DNA of 64,000 nucleotides from Streptomyces sp. MUM 203J. GTDB taxonomy: Bacteria; Actinomycetota; Actinomycetes; Streptomycetales; Streptomycetaceae. Made by a program: the position numbers and the translations under genes. The stretch lies in assembly GCF_022414595.1 (NCBI RefSeq), contig NZ_JADWYO010000001.1, forward strand, positions 124,001 to 188,000, read 5' to 3'. This document shows positions 44,231 through 52,942 of the stretch, piece after piece (within the stretch, counting starts at the first letter, position 1; every line of letters begins with the position of its first letter). Below the pieces are notes generated by a model that saw only the letters and a program-made list of their open reading frames with translations, was not told the origin of the DNA and ran no database searches.

Positions 44231-45054
44231 CCACCGCCCCGTACACCTCGCCCATCCCCGTCCGGCCCGCGACGCTGCAGGACGCGGTCGCCGCCGAGTG
44301 GACCAAGATGCGGTCACTCCGTTCCACGATGTGGATGCTCGGGGTGATGACGGCCGTCGTGGTCGGGGTCGGGCTCATGCTCGCGATCGCGGTGCGGAGC
44401 GTGCCCGACGACTATGCCGCCGAGGAGGCGGGCCGCAGCGGTGCGGTCCTGGAGCTGGGGATCGTCGGCATGCTGCTCGGCACGGTCTGCGTGATCACGC
44501 TCGGGGTGCTGACCATCACCTCCGAGTACGGCACCGGGCTGGTCCGCGCCACCTTCACCGCGTGCCCCAGCCGGGGGCGGATCCTGGCGGCGAAGTCCCT
44601 GGTGTTCTTCGTGGTGGTCTTCGCGATCACGACGGCGGTCTCCGCGCTGACCGGGCTCATCCAGACCGGACTGGTCCAGCACGCGGGCACGCCGACGCTC
44701 TCGCACTGGATCCGGGCGACCGTCGGCGTGGGCCTGTTCATGGCCCTGCTCGGGCTGCTGTCGCTGGCGGTGGGCACGATGCTGCGGCACTCGGCCGGAG
44801 CGATCACCGCCATGATCGGTCTGGTGCTGCTGCCGTTCGTGCTGGTCATCGGACTGTACGCGGACTCGCTCAGCGGCCTGCGGAGCTGGCTCGTCGAGTA
44901 CTCGATCCCCGCCCAGCTGTCGATCCTCTACGGCAGCGACGGCAGCGGCTTCGACGGCCACCCGTCAGGCTGGGACCCCCTGTGGATCATGGGTGGCCTG
45001 ACGGCGGCGGCGATGGCGGGCGCCTACGTGTCGCTGACGCGCAGGGACGTGTGA
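44227..45054 (+). CDS. ABC-2 transporter permease (pair 2)
   Basis: This 275-residue membrane protein has about six hydrophobic segments. Its N terminus AAEWTKMRSLRSTMWMLGVMTAVVVGVGLML and its loop SEYGTGLVRATF correspond to those of the pair 1 permease. The C terminus is GAYVSLTRRDV. The two pairs look like a tandem duplication of one exporter operon. It is coupled to its ATPase gene by ATGA. Confidence 0.92.
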   Translation: MTTAPYTSPIPVRPATLQDAVAAEWTKMRSLRSTMWMLGVMTAVVVGVGLMLAIAVRSVPDDYAAEEAGRSGAVLELGIVGMLLGTVCVITLGVLTITSEYGTGLVRATFTACPSRGRILAAKSLVFFVVVFAITTAVSALTGLIQTGLVQHAGTPTLSHWIRATVGVGLFMALLGLLSLAVGTMLRHSAGAITAMIGLVLLPFVLVIGLYADSLSGLRSWLVEYSIPAQLSILYGSDGSGFDGHPSGWDPLWIMGGLTAAAMAGAYVSLTRRDV

Positions 45055-45064
45055 CGGTGCGGGC

Positions 45065-45403
45065 TCAGTACCGCGGCGCGTTCCGGGACCGCTGCACCCG
45101 GACGCCGCGGCGGTCCTTCGCGTTCCAGCAGGCCTGGTGCCAGTGGCGCCGGTCGTCCACGCCCCCGTAGTCGGGCCACGCCACGATGTGCGCAACCCCG
45201 GACGGGATCTCCTGGTCGCAGCCGGGACACCGGTACCGCTTGCCCGCCGCGCTCGCGCCCGCCACGTTCCGTACGGACCACTCCTCGCCCTGCCAGGTCT
45301 CGGTCCGCTGGAAGCCGCCGTAGCGGTCGCCGCCCGTCTCACCGCCGGGCGTGCCGGACGGCTGGCCGCCCCTCCTCCGGGACCGGTTGTGGCGCGGGGA
45401 CAC
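45065..45403 (-). CDS. Small Cys/His zinc-finger-like protein
   Basis: This 112-residue protein, conserved in Streptomyces, has an N-terminal basic/Gly-rich arm. A compact core follows: RYRCPGCDQEIPSGVAHIVAWP, then DRRHWHQACWNAKDRR. The CxxC and HWHxxC spacing suggests one zinc site. Older annotations call it ATP/GTP-binding, but I see no P-loop. The GTG at 45403 has GAGG eight bases upstream. It may bind nucleic acid. Confidence 0.75.
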   Translation of the reverse strand: MSPRHNRSRRRGGQPSGTPGGETGGDRYGGFQRTETWQGEEWSVRNVAGASAAGKRYRCPGCDQEIPSGVAHIVAWPDYGGVDDRRHWHQACWNAKDRRGVRVQRSRNAPRY

Positions 45404-45656
45404 AGGAAACACCTCACAGGGGCGGGCGGTCAGGGACTCGTCCGGTCCAGCGTAAGGGGCTGACGGGAGCCGCCTGAACGGCCGCAGGGCACCCGTCCCG
45501 CCCCGGACAAACCGCTCAGACGTACGACACATCCCTCTCCCTGGGGATGCTTAGCGGAAAATCGGAAGAACTTGCCACAGGGCCGTTGCCTTTGGCACGT
45601 GTCAGGCGTTGTTGCCCGTGAGGCAGCCGCGTCGGCCGTCGAGGAGGCAACAGACG

Positions 45657-46694
45657 ATGCGTGTGGGAACTTTCGTACTGGCGGCCCAGTTTCCCGGCCA
45701 GGGCCACAGTGAGGCGCTGCACCGAGCGGTGCGCTCCGCCGAGGTCGCGGAGGAGGCGGGACTGGACTCGGTGTGGCTGGCAGAGCACCACTTCGTGCCC
45801 TACGGGACGTGCCCCTCGGCCGTCACGCTGGCCGCACTGCTGCTGGGCCGCACCCGCAGGATCCGGGTCGGCACAGCCGTCAGTGTGCTGCCGAACACCC
45901 ACCCTGTCGCGCTGGGCGAGCAGGCCGCACTGCTGCACATCACCTCGGGCGGCCGGTTCACACTCGGGGTCGGCCGCGGCGGGCCATGGGTGGACCTGGA
46001 GGTGTTCGGCGGCGGACTGGACGCCTTCGAGCGGGACTTCCCCGAGGCGCTGGACCTGCTGATGCGCTGGCAGCGCGGGCCCACCAGGGTGTCCGGGGAC
46101 GGCCCCCGGCACCGCTTCCGCGAGGTCGCCGTGGTCCCCCGCCCCGACGAACTGGTCGACGGCTCGGCGGCGCCGGAGACGATCCTCGCCTGCACCTCAC
46201 CCTCAAGCGTGAAGCTCGCGGCCCGGCACGGTCTGCCCATGCTGCTCGGCATGCACTGCGGGGACGACGTCAAGGCCGACATGGTCGCGGCGTGGCGAAC
46301 GGAGGCCCTCGCGGCCGGACACGCTCCGGAGGAGGTCGCCCGGATCGCAGGCCTGCATGTGTCGGCGGGCGTCGCCCAGATCGCGGACCACACGCCGGAC
46401 GCGGCGGAGGTCCTGCTGAAGTCGATGCCCGGCTGGTTCCGGTCGGGGCTGGGCGCGCATGTGACGGTGGACGGCCGGAAGCGGACGATGCGGGACCCGC
46501 TCGCGTACACCGAACTGCTCTGCCGGCTCCACCCCGTGGGCACCCCCCGGCTGGCGGCCGACCGGCTGGCCGCGACGGCCGAGCGGACCGGGATCCGGCG
46601 GTTCGCGCTGCTGGTCGAGGGCTCGGGCCTGGTGGCCGCCACGGAGGAGAACGTACGACGCCTGGCCTCGGAGGTCCTGCCCCTGCTGAGCTGA
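45657..46694 (+). CDS. Luciferase-like (LLM) flavin-dependent oxidoreductase
   Basis: This 345-residue TIM-barrel flavoprotein of the bacterial luciferase family has FVLAAQFPGQGHSEALHRAVRSAEVAEEAGLDSVWLAEHHF, RIRVGTAVSVLPNTHPVALGEQAALL and TLGVGRGGPWVDLEVFG. FMN or F420 may be the cofactor; the sequence does not decide. GAGGAGG precedes the ATG. The substrate is unknown. Confidence 0.92.
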   Translation: MRVGTFVLAAQFPGQGHSEALHRAVRSAEVAEEAGLDSVWLAEHHFVPYGTCPSAVTLAALLLGRTRRIRVGTAVSVLPNTHPVALGEQAALLHITSGGRFTLGVGRGGPWVDLEVFGGGLDAFERDFPEALDLLMRWQRGPTRVSGDGPRHRFREVAVVPRPDELVDGSAAPETILACTSPSSVKLAARHGLPMLLGMHCGDDVKADMVAAWRTEALAAGHAPEEVARIAGLHVSAGVAQIADHTPDAAEVLLKSMPGWFRSGLGAHVTVDGRKRTMRDPLAYTELLCRLHPVGTPRLAADRLAATAERTGIRRFALLVEGSGLVAATEENVRRLASEVLPLLS

Positions 46695-46766
46695 GCGAAC
46701 GGATCTGCTGCCGCCCCTGCGGGAGTCACCTCACGGTCCGCGGAGCGGCAACACGCGCACCTGCCC

Positions 46767-47159
46767 TCAGCAGTCCCGCAGTTCGGGTGACTGGTTCAGC
46801 AACTGCCCCCGGGGCGAGGTGAAGCGGGCCAGCCGCTCGTCGGCCGACGGCTCCAGGGGGAACACCGCGACCCGGTGGCAGTTCTGGAACGCGAGCCGCA
46901 CGCCGAAGTGACGCTCCAGCGCCCCCCGGATCGCGTCGCTCGCCAGCGCGCGCAGCAGCTGTCCACGCGCCTGCTCGTCCGGCGGCGGCGTCTGGTTGTC
47001 GGCGAACGTACCCCCGTCCACCTTCAGCCGGGCCACCAGGGAACTGATCATCTCCCATGCGAAGGGCAGGGAGGTCCGGACGCAGTCGACGAAGTCGGCT
47101 TCGTCGACCTCGCCTCGCTCGGCCTGTTCCAACAGGGCCGGTGAGACGTCGAGCGACAT
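46767..47159 (-). CDS. SCO5389-family protein
   Basis: This 130-residue protein belongs to a Streptomyces-conserved family of unknown function named after SCO5389. It has MSLDVSPALLEQAERGEVDEADFVDCVRTSLPFAWEMISSLVARL, a SDAIRGALERHFGVRLAFQNCHRVAVFP core and a C-terminal Cys. The ATG at 47159 has AGGAGA upstream. It diverges from nucS across 261 bp, a conserved neighbourhood. Confidence 0.85.
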   Translation of the reverse strand: MSLDVSPALLEQAERGEVDEADFVDCVRTSLPFAWEMISSLVARLKVDGGTFADNQTPPPDEQARGQLLRALASDAIRGALERHFGVRLAFQNCHRVAVFPLEPSADERLARFTSPRGQLLNQSPELRDC

Positions 47160-47420
47160 GGGGTTCTCCTCTCGCGACCCCACGGGGGCGGGGCCTTACG
47201 GGCAGGGAAAGGAGGCCCCCGTACGGCACGCAGCGTGCACGAGCGACAACCTCCCGCGTCCACGTTAGGCGCGCCGTCCTGACCGCACCAGAAGATTGGG
47301 CCACAACAGGCCATGGAAGAGGGGGCTTTGCAGCGCCCCGGCAGGGCGCCCGACGGCGCAGCGGCCGGAGCACGGCGCCGAATCGCGTTCAGGGCACGGT
47401 GTCGAGTAGCGTTGCGGACC

Positions 47421-48092
47421 ATGCGTCTCGTCATCGCCCGTTGCTCCGTGGACTATGCCGGCCGGCTCACCGCCCATCTGCCCTCGGCCCCCCGTCTGAT
47501 CCTCGTCAAGGCGGACGGCAGCGTGTCCATCCACGCCGACGACCGGGCGTACAAGCCCCTCAACTGGATGTCGCCGCCCTGCACCCTCAAGGAGGGCGAC
47601 GGCGAGTCGGAGGGGGTGTGGACGGTCGTCAACAAGGCGGGCGAGAAGCTGATCATCACGATGGAGGAGATCCTTCACGACTCGTCGCACGAACTGGGCG
47701 TCGATCCCGGTCTGATCAAGGATGGCGTGGAAGCGCACCTTCAGGAGCTGCTGGCCGATCGGATCGAGACACTCGGTGAGGGCTACACGCTCATCCGCCG
47801 CGAGTACCCGACCGCCATCGGCCCGGTCGACATCCTGTGCCGCGACGCCGACGGCGGGACCGTCGCCGTCGAGATCAAGCGGCGCGGGGAGATCGACGGG
47901 GTCGAGCAGCTGACCCGCTACCTGGAATTGCTGAACCGCGATCCGCACCTCTCGCCGGTGACGGGCGTCTTCGCCGCGCAGGAGATCAAGCCGCAGGCCC
48001 GGGTGCTGGCCACCGACCGCGGCATCGGCTGTGTGGTCCTCGACTACGACGCGCTGCGTGGCATCGAGGACGACAAGCTGCGGCTCTTCTGA
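47421..48092 (+). CDS. nucS: Mismatch-specific endonuclease NucS
   Basis: This 223-residue NucS/EndoMS carries out non-canonical mismatch repair in actinobacteria that lack MutS/MutL. The N-terminal DNA-binding and dimerisation domain covers about 1-100. The C-terminal RecB-like nuclease domain has Asp137 (GPVDILC), Glu151 and Lys153 ([10 protein letters not shown]), the known catalytic set. The C terminus DDKLRLF fits the sliding-clamp interaction motif of the family. TAGCGT lies eight bases before the ATG and there is no obvious ribosome-binding site, so the message may be leaderless. Confidence 0.95.
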   Translation: MRLVIARCSVDYAGRLTAHLPSAPRLILVKADGSVSIHADDRAYKPLNWMSPPCTLKEGDGESEGVWTVVNKAGEKLIITMEEILHDSSHELGVDPGLIKDGVEAHLQELLADRIETLGEGYTLIRREYPTAIGPVDILCRDADGGTVAVEIKRRGEIDGVEQLTRYLELLNRDPHLSPVTGVFAAQEIKPQARVLATDRGIGCVVLDYDALRGIEDDKLRLF

Positions 48093-48116
48093 GCCGGGAG
48101 AACTCGGAAACGGCAC

Positions 48117-48152
48117 GGCCCCGGGGGCGGCGGAACACCCGCCCCCGGGGCC
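48117..48152. terminator. Terminator between nucS and the STAND-like ATPase gene
   Basis: A perfect 14-bp stem (48117-48130 with 48139-48152) with an eight-base loop lies between convergent genes. Confidence 0.85.
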
Positions 48153-48171
48153 TTCGCCGTACGTCTCCGGG

Positions 48172-51126
48172 TCAGGCCGTCACGCTGGTCTCGTCCGGCT
48201 CGTCCGGAACCGTGGCCGAGCCGCTCGCCGTCGGCACGGTGCCCCCGGCGCTCTCCCCGGTCGTACCGCCCGCCTCCCCGCCGCCGGAGCCGGTCGTGCC
48301 GCCGTCGCCGCCGGTGGACCCGTCGGTGGTTCCGCCGGTGGTCCCACCGGTGGTTCCGCCGGTGCTGTCCGTGCCGCCGGTCGTGGAGTCGCCTCCGCCC
48401 GCGGTCGTCCCGCCGCCGGTGGTCGTCCCGGTGCTGTCGCCGCCCGTGGTGGTCCCGCCGCCGGTGGAGTCGCCGCCCGTGGTGGTCCCGCCGCCGGTGG
48501 AGCTGCCGCCGGTCGACGTACCGCCCGTCGAACCGCCGGTGGAACCGCCCGACGTGCCTCCGCCGGTGGACGTGGACGAGCCGCTGTCGCTCGGGGACGG
48601 GGAGGAGGAGCCGCCCGTCGCAGTCGAGGAGTCTCCGCTCGGCGACGTACCGGGCGAGGAGCCGTTCGGGGACCGGGTGCCCGGGGACGAGGCGTCGCCC
48701 GCCGTGCCGGTGGCGCCGGGCTGGGCGGAGGAGCCGGGGGTCCCGTCGGATCCTCCGGTGGTGCCCGTCCCGCCGGTGGTGCCCGCACCCGGGGTGGAGC
48801 CGTCCGGTTCGCCGCTCAGGCCGTCGCCGGTCCCGCCGTCGCCCGGGGCGTCGTCGCCGGAACCGGTGCCGGTGCCGTCATCGGCGCCCGTCGAACGGTC
48901 CGTGCCGATCGTGCTGTTGCCGGGCGTGCCCGTGTCCGTGCCGTCGCCGGAGGTCGCGCCCAGCGTGACGACGGTGCCGAGGACGGCGGCGAGCAGCGCG
49001 CCCGCCCCGGCCGCGGCCAGGTTGCGGCGGGTACCGGTCAGGACACCGCCGCGCAGCGCGGCGAGCGGCCGGCGCCACTTGCCGTAGCCGGGCCCGCCGT
49101 CGCCGGGATGGGAGGCGAAAGCGCCCTTCGTGGTGTGGTCGCCCTGGTACGGGTACGGGGCCGGCGCGCCGCCCTCGGAGCCGTACACGACCGTGTCCGC
49201 AACGGCACCGCTCGCAGCTCCCTCGGGCACGGGCACGCCGGCCGCCGCACGCGCGGGCGCACCGCCCCGCGCACCTCCGGGTTCGCCGCCCGGCCACACG
49301 TCCCCGCCGAAGCCCTGCCCCGGTCCGGCCGCGTCCGCCACCCCCAGCCCGCGCTCGCGGTCGGCCACCAGGGCCAGGGCCCTGCGCCCGGCGACCGTGC
49401 CGCGCTTGTCGGCCAGCGCCCCGCGCATGCCGATCGACGCCTCCAGCTCGGCCCGGGCCCGGTCCAGATTGCCGGAGCACAGCGCGAGAACGCCCAGCTC
49501 GTGGTGGAAGTAGGCCTCTTCCGCGACCTCGCCCGCGACCCGCGCGGCGGCCTGCCCGGCCCGCAGCGCGCGCTCCCAGGCGCCCCAGTGCAGCCCGGCC
49601 GCGAAGGCCGGGGCGGCGCTGCGGGCGAGCAGGACGGCTGCGCTCGCGTGACCGGCCTCCTGGCTCGGCGCGAGCGCGGTGAGCGCGGCCAGCACCGCGT
49701 CGGCCTCGGCGGCGACCCGTTCGGGCGCGACGGACGGGTGGCCCGCCCACCAGGCGTAGTGCTGGGCGGCGGTGTGAACACGGGTCAGGGTGTCGTCGGC
49801 GTAGCCGCGTTCGGTGAGCTGTTCGGGGATGCCCGCGGCGAGCCGGTAACGGGGTCCGACGGGGGTGAGCAGCCCGCAGCCGAGGAGTTCGCCGAGGGCG
49901 GCGTCGGCATGGGTGTCCCCGATCAGGGCGGGCAGGTGCGCCTGGTGCGGCACCTCGCCGCCGAGGGCGAGCGCGAACCGCAGGGTCTCGCGAGCGGCCT
50001 CGGAGAGCCGGGAGGCCAGCAGGGTCGCGGGCGCGGCGGCCTCACCGAGGCTGGGCAGCGGGATCTCCCGGCGGTCGCTGAAGACGCTGGCGTCGTCGTC
50101 GCCGTCCTCCGCGTCGTCCGGTGCGGTGTCCGGGGCGTCGGCGTCCTCCGCGTCGGTGTCGTCGTCGAAGGCCGCGACCGCGTCGGCGGGCGAGGAGGCG
50201 AGCGCCGCGTGCTGGGCGTCGCGCTGCCGGAGCAGGGCGGCGGCCTGGACGAAGCGGAGGGGCAGGCCCTCGGACTCGAACCAGAGGTCGCCCGCCCAGT
50301 TGGCCTCGTCCTCGGTGAGGTCGCGGTCCACGGCATGGGTCAGCAGCTCGACTGTGGCGGTCCGGTCGAGTCCGGTGAGGAAGACCTCCTCCACGTCGGT
50401 GCCGGGCGAGGGCGCCGGGGTCGCGGGCGTGGCGGCGAGGAGGAAGGCGCACTCGGGCGCGGCGTCGAGCAGCTCGTCGAGGGCGGCGCCGCCGAACTCC
50501 AGGTCGTCGACCACGACCACGGCGCCGATCTCGCGGACGGCGGCGAGCAGCGCGGCCCGGTCGGGCCGGTGTCCGGGCGCGTCGTGGACGGCCGCGAACA
50601 GTTCGTGGAGCAGCTCGGTCGGGGTCCGGCGGTGGCCGGACAGGCGTATGAGCCCGTCGGGAGCGAGGGCGGCGCAGTCGGCGGCGACGGCGTCGAGAAG
50701 CAGGGTGCGCCCGGATCCGGAGGGGCCGGTCAGGCGCGCGGAGCGGCCCCGGGTGAGGAGCCGTACGAGCCGGCCGTGCTGTTCGTCCCGTTCCAGCAGC
50801 GGCGGCGGCGTGGCGGTGGAGGGCGGCCGCGGGGCGACGGCGCGGGCGCGTTCGGCTCGCTGCTCGGCGGTGTACCGGGCGGGGACTCCGGGGCGGCGGC
50901 CGGGCGGGCAGGGCTCGATCTCGCTGCCGTCGACGGGGTTGACGGTGAGCAGGAAGTCGCCCGCGGTCAGCTGGGCGGTGCGGGCGGGCGCGTTCGGGCC
51001 GCCCGGGGCGAGCGGGGGCGGGAGGTCGTCGCGGGACGTGCGGGCGCGGCCGGTGTCTCCGTCGCCGGAGTCCGCGGCGGCGTCGGGCCGACCGTGCTCG
51101 TCCGGCCGCCGGTTCATCGGGTCCAT
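48172..51126 (-). CDS. Membrane STAND-like ATPase with Gly/Thr/Ser tail
   Basis: This is a 984-residue protein. Residues about 105-400 form an AAA/STAND-type ATPase with Walker A GPSGSGRT (134-141) and Walker B AVVVVDDLEF. A helical, TPR-like region covers about 430-610. One membrane segment at about 700-722 (LAAAGAGALLAAVLGTVVTLGA) is followed by about 260 residues made almost only of Gly, Thr and Ser. The ATPase should be cytoplasmic and the tail outside, perhaps spanning the wall. It corresponds to the large ATP/GTP-binding proteins annotated near nucS in Streptomyces. The role is unknown; STAND proteins are signal-responsive switches. Confidence 0.82.
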   Translation of the reverse strand: MDPMNRRPDEHGRPDAAADSGDGDTGRARTSRDDLPPPLAPGGPNAPARTAQLTAGDFLLTVNPVDGSEIEPCPPGRRPGVPARYTAEQRAERARAVAPRPPSTATPPPLLERDEQHGRLVRLLTRGRSARLTGPSGSGRTLLLDAVAADCAALAPDGLIRLSGHRRTPTELLHELFAAVHDAPGHRPDRAALLAAVREIGAVVVVDDLEFGGAALDELLDAAPECAFLLAATPATPAPSPGTDVEEVFLTGLDRTATVELLTHAVDRDLTEDEANWAGDLWFESEGLPLRFVQAAALLRQRDAQHAALASSPADAVAAFDDDTDAEDADAPDTAPDDAEDGDDDASVFSDRREIPLPSLGEAAAPATLLASRLSEAARETLRFALALGGEVPHQAHLPALIGDTHADAALGELLGCGLLTPVGPRYRLAAGIPEQLTERGYADDTLTRVHTAAQHYAWWAGHPSVAPERVAAEADAVLAALTALAPSQEAGHASAAVLLARSAAPAFAAGLHWGAWERALRAGQAAARVAGEVAEEAYFHHELGVLALCSGNLDRARAELEASIGMRGALADKRGTVAGRRALALVADRERGLGVADAAGPGQGFGGDVWPGGEPGGARGGAPARAAAGVPVPEGAASGAVADTVVYGSEGGAPAPYPYQGDHTTKGAFASHPGDGGPGYGKWRRPLAALRGGVLTGTRRNLAAAGAGALLAAVLGTVVTLGATSGDGTDTGTPGNSTIGTDRSTGADDGTGTGSGDDAPGDGGTGDGLSGEPDGSTPGAGTTGGTGTTGGSDGTPGSSAQPGATGTAGDASSPGTRSPNGSSPGTSPSGDSSTATGGSSSPSPSDSGSSTSTGGGTSGGSTGGSTGGTSTGGSSTGGGTTTGGDSTGGGTTTGGDSTGTTTGGGTTAGGGDSTTGGTDSTGGTTGGTTGGTTDGSTGGDGGTTGSGGGEAGGTTGESAGGTVPTASGSATVPDEPDETSVTA
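48437..48502 (-). repeat. Perfect 33-bp tandem duplication in the Gly/Thr tail
   Basis: Bases 48437-48469 and 48470-48502 are identical. Each encodes the same 11 residues (STGGGTTTGGD phase). This shows how the external tail grows by in-frame slippage. Confidence 0.93.
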
Positions 51127-51337
51127 GGTGGGTGCCCCCCAAAGCGTCGTGCGGCGAAGCCCTTCCCCGGCCGTGGTGCACGCGCGGTGTCCGTCGGTTG
51201 CTGGGCAGACGCCCGAAACCCTAGACGCTCGCCGGGCGTCCCGGAACATCCGGGTGGCCGGGCACCCCAAGACGTCATGGTCTCAGGGGGATTGGCCGAC
51301 CGGGCAATCCCGGGGGTGTTTGTCGGTCATATACGGA

Positions 51338-51370
51338 CAGGTCCGGCGCCGGAGGCCGGTGCCGGACCTG
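51338..51370 (-). terminator. Hairpin downstream of STAS gene, distal
   Basis: A 15-bp stem with one G-T pair (51338-51352 with 51356-51370) and a three-base loop directly abuts the proximal hairpin. Confidence 0.7.
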
Positions 51371-51397
51371 TGACGGGGCCCTGGCGGGCCCCGTCAC
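51370..51397 (-). terminator. Hairpin at end of STAS gene, proximal
   Basis: A perfect 12-bp stem (51370-51381 with 51386-51397) includes the stop codon of the STAS gene. Together with the adjacent hairpin it forms a tandem terminator that insulates the STAS gene from the ATPase gene. Confidence 0.75.
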
Positions 51398-51717
51398 ACC
51401 CGGGGCAACGATTCAGCGGCGATTCCGCCCTCGATGGCGAGGATCCGGTGGAGCCGGGTGGCCACGAGGAGACGCTGCATCTGGGGCGGTACGCCGCGCA
51501 GCACGAGCCGCCGGCCGCAGCGGCCGGCCCGGCGGTGGGCGCCCATGATGACCCCGAGCCCGGTGGCGTCCCAGGAGTCGAGACCGGTCAGGTCGAGCAC
51601 GAGGTCGCCGTTTCCGTCGTCGACGGCCGTGTGCAGGACCGTACGGGCGTCCGCCGCGCTGCGGACATCGAGGCGGCCCCCGACGACCAGCTCGGTGTGG
51701 TCGCCCCTGATGTGCAT
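51394..51717 (-). CDS. STAS-domain anti-sigma factor antagonist
   Basis: This 107-residue single STAS domain has ELVVGGRLDVRSAADARTVLHTAV, DLVLDLTGLDSWDATGLGVIMGAHRRA and RLVLRGVPPQMQRLLVATRL. The phosphorylatable residue is in the DSWDATGLG loop, where a Ser or Thr is expected; T is present. Such proteins release sigma factors by binding anti-sigma kinases. The partner is not encoded here. The ATG at 51717 has GGGAG upstream. Confidence 0.88.
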   Translation of the reverse strand: MHIRGDHTELVVGGRLDVRSAADARTVLHTAVDDGNGDLVLDLTGLDSWDATGLGVIMGAHRRAGRCGRRLVLRGVPPQMQRLLVATRLHRILAIEGGIAAESLPRV

Positions 51718-51876
51718 ATCGCGCTCCCCGAGAGTGCTGTGGCGGTGCGTTCGTTGCAACAACTGACTGCCGCATCGGCAGACCAGTTGCGCGTTGTAAG
51801 CAAACCGATACCCAATTCACCCGTTGGGGTGAGGGCGGTCTGGCGAGCGGTGCCCGGTACGGGTAGCGGGCGGCGC

Positions 51877-52725
51877 TCAGTACGTGTAGAAGCCCTGCCC
51901 GCTCTTGCGGCCGATGTCACCCGCGTCCACCATCCGGCGCATCAGCTCCGGCGGCGCGAACTTCTCGTCCTGGGACTCGGTGTAGATGTTGCTCGTGGCG
52001 TGCAGCAGGATGTCGACCCCGGTGAGGTCGGCGGTGGCGAGCGGCCCCATCGCGTGCCCGAAGCCCAGCTTGCAGGCGACGTCGATGTCCTCGGCGGAGG
52101 CGACACCCGACTCGTGCAGCTTGGCGGCCTCGACGACCAGCGCGGAGATCAGACGCGTCGTCACAAAGCCTGCGACGTCACGGTTGACGACGATGCAGGT
52201 CTTGCCAACGGACTCCGCGAACTCGCGGGCGGTGGCGAGGGTCTCGTCGCTCGTCTTGTAGCCGCGGACCAGTTCGCAGAGCTGCATCATCGGCACGGGC
52301 GAGAAGAAGTGCGCGCCGACGACCCGCTCCGGGCGCTCGGTGACAGCCGCGATCTTGGTGATCGGGATGGCGGAGGTGTTGGACGCGAGAACGGCGTCGT
52401 CCTTGGCCAGTTTGTCGAGCGCGCGGAAGATCTCGTGCTTGACCTCCAGCTTCTCGAACACGGCCTCCACGACGATGTCCGCGTCCGCCACGGCGTCCAG
52501 GTCGGTGGTGGGGGTGATCCGGGCGAAGGCGGCCTCGGCGTCGGCCGCGTCCAGCTTGCCCTTGGAGACGAACTTGTCGTACGACGCCTTGATGCCGTCC
52601 GTGCCGCGCGTCAGGGCGGCGTCGGTGACATCCCGCAGGACGACCTCCCAGCCCGCCTGGGCCGAGACCTGAGCGATGCCGGAACCCATGAGACCGGCAC
52701 CGATGACGGCGAGCTTCCTGGCCAC
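51877..52725 (-). CDS. 3-hydroxybutyryl-CoA dehydrogenase
   Basis: This 282-residue NAD(P)-dependent enzyme reduces acetoacetyl-CoA to 3-hydroxybutyryl-CoA. The Rossmann motif GAGLMGSG is at residues 9-16, the catalytic region GAHFFSPVPMMQLCELV follows, then NRDVAGFVTTRL and GFGHAMGPLATADLTGVD. It ends GRKSGQGFYTY. The GTG start has GGGGAG upstream. It fits the ethylmalonyl-CoA/butyrate route together with the thiolase and IcmA. Confidence 0.96.
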   Translation of the reverse strand: MARKLAVIGAGLMGSGIAQVSAQAGWEVVLRDVTDAALTRGTDGIKASYDKFVSKGKLDAADAEAAFARITPTTDLDAVADADIVVEAVFEKLEVKHEIFRALDKLAKDDAVLASNTSAIPITKIAAVTERPERVVGAHFFSPVPMMQLCELVRGYKTSDETLATAREFAESVGKTCIVVNRDVAGFVTTRLISALVVEAAKLHESGVASAEDIDVACKLGFGHAMGPLATADLTGVDILLHATSNIYTESQDEKFAPPELMRRMVDAGDIGRKSGQGFYTY

Positions 52726-52942
52726 GTTCTCTCCCCTTAATGCGTTGACCCGGGGGCTGGATCCGGTCGCGGCCGCGCCGCGGGCCCCCGGCCCCCGGCC
52801 GGACCTGAGTAACAGGCGTTCACTTGAGTGTTCTCGGGCGGGAGGTTACTGCCCGGGAGGCACTCTGTGGCGACGAAGAGATACGCGTCACGTCTCACAT
52901 GACGGACATCACACCGGACGCGGGCGTGACTACGCTGACCGT

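Noticed and set aside
47837..49087. Val/Pro-rich open frame on the plus strand across the ATPase tail
   Set aside because: It is the complement of the Gly/Thr codons of the minus-strand ATPase gene. The repeated VVPPV pattern is a codon shadow.
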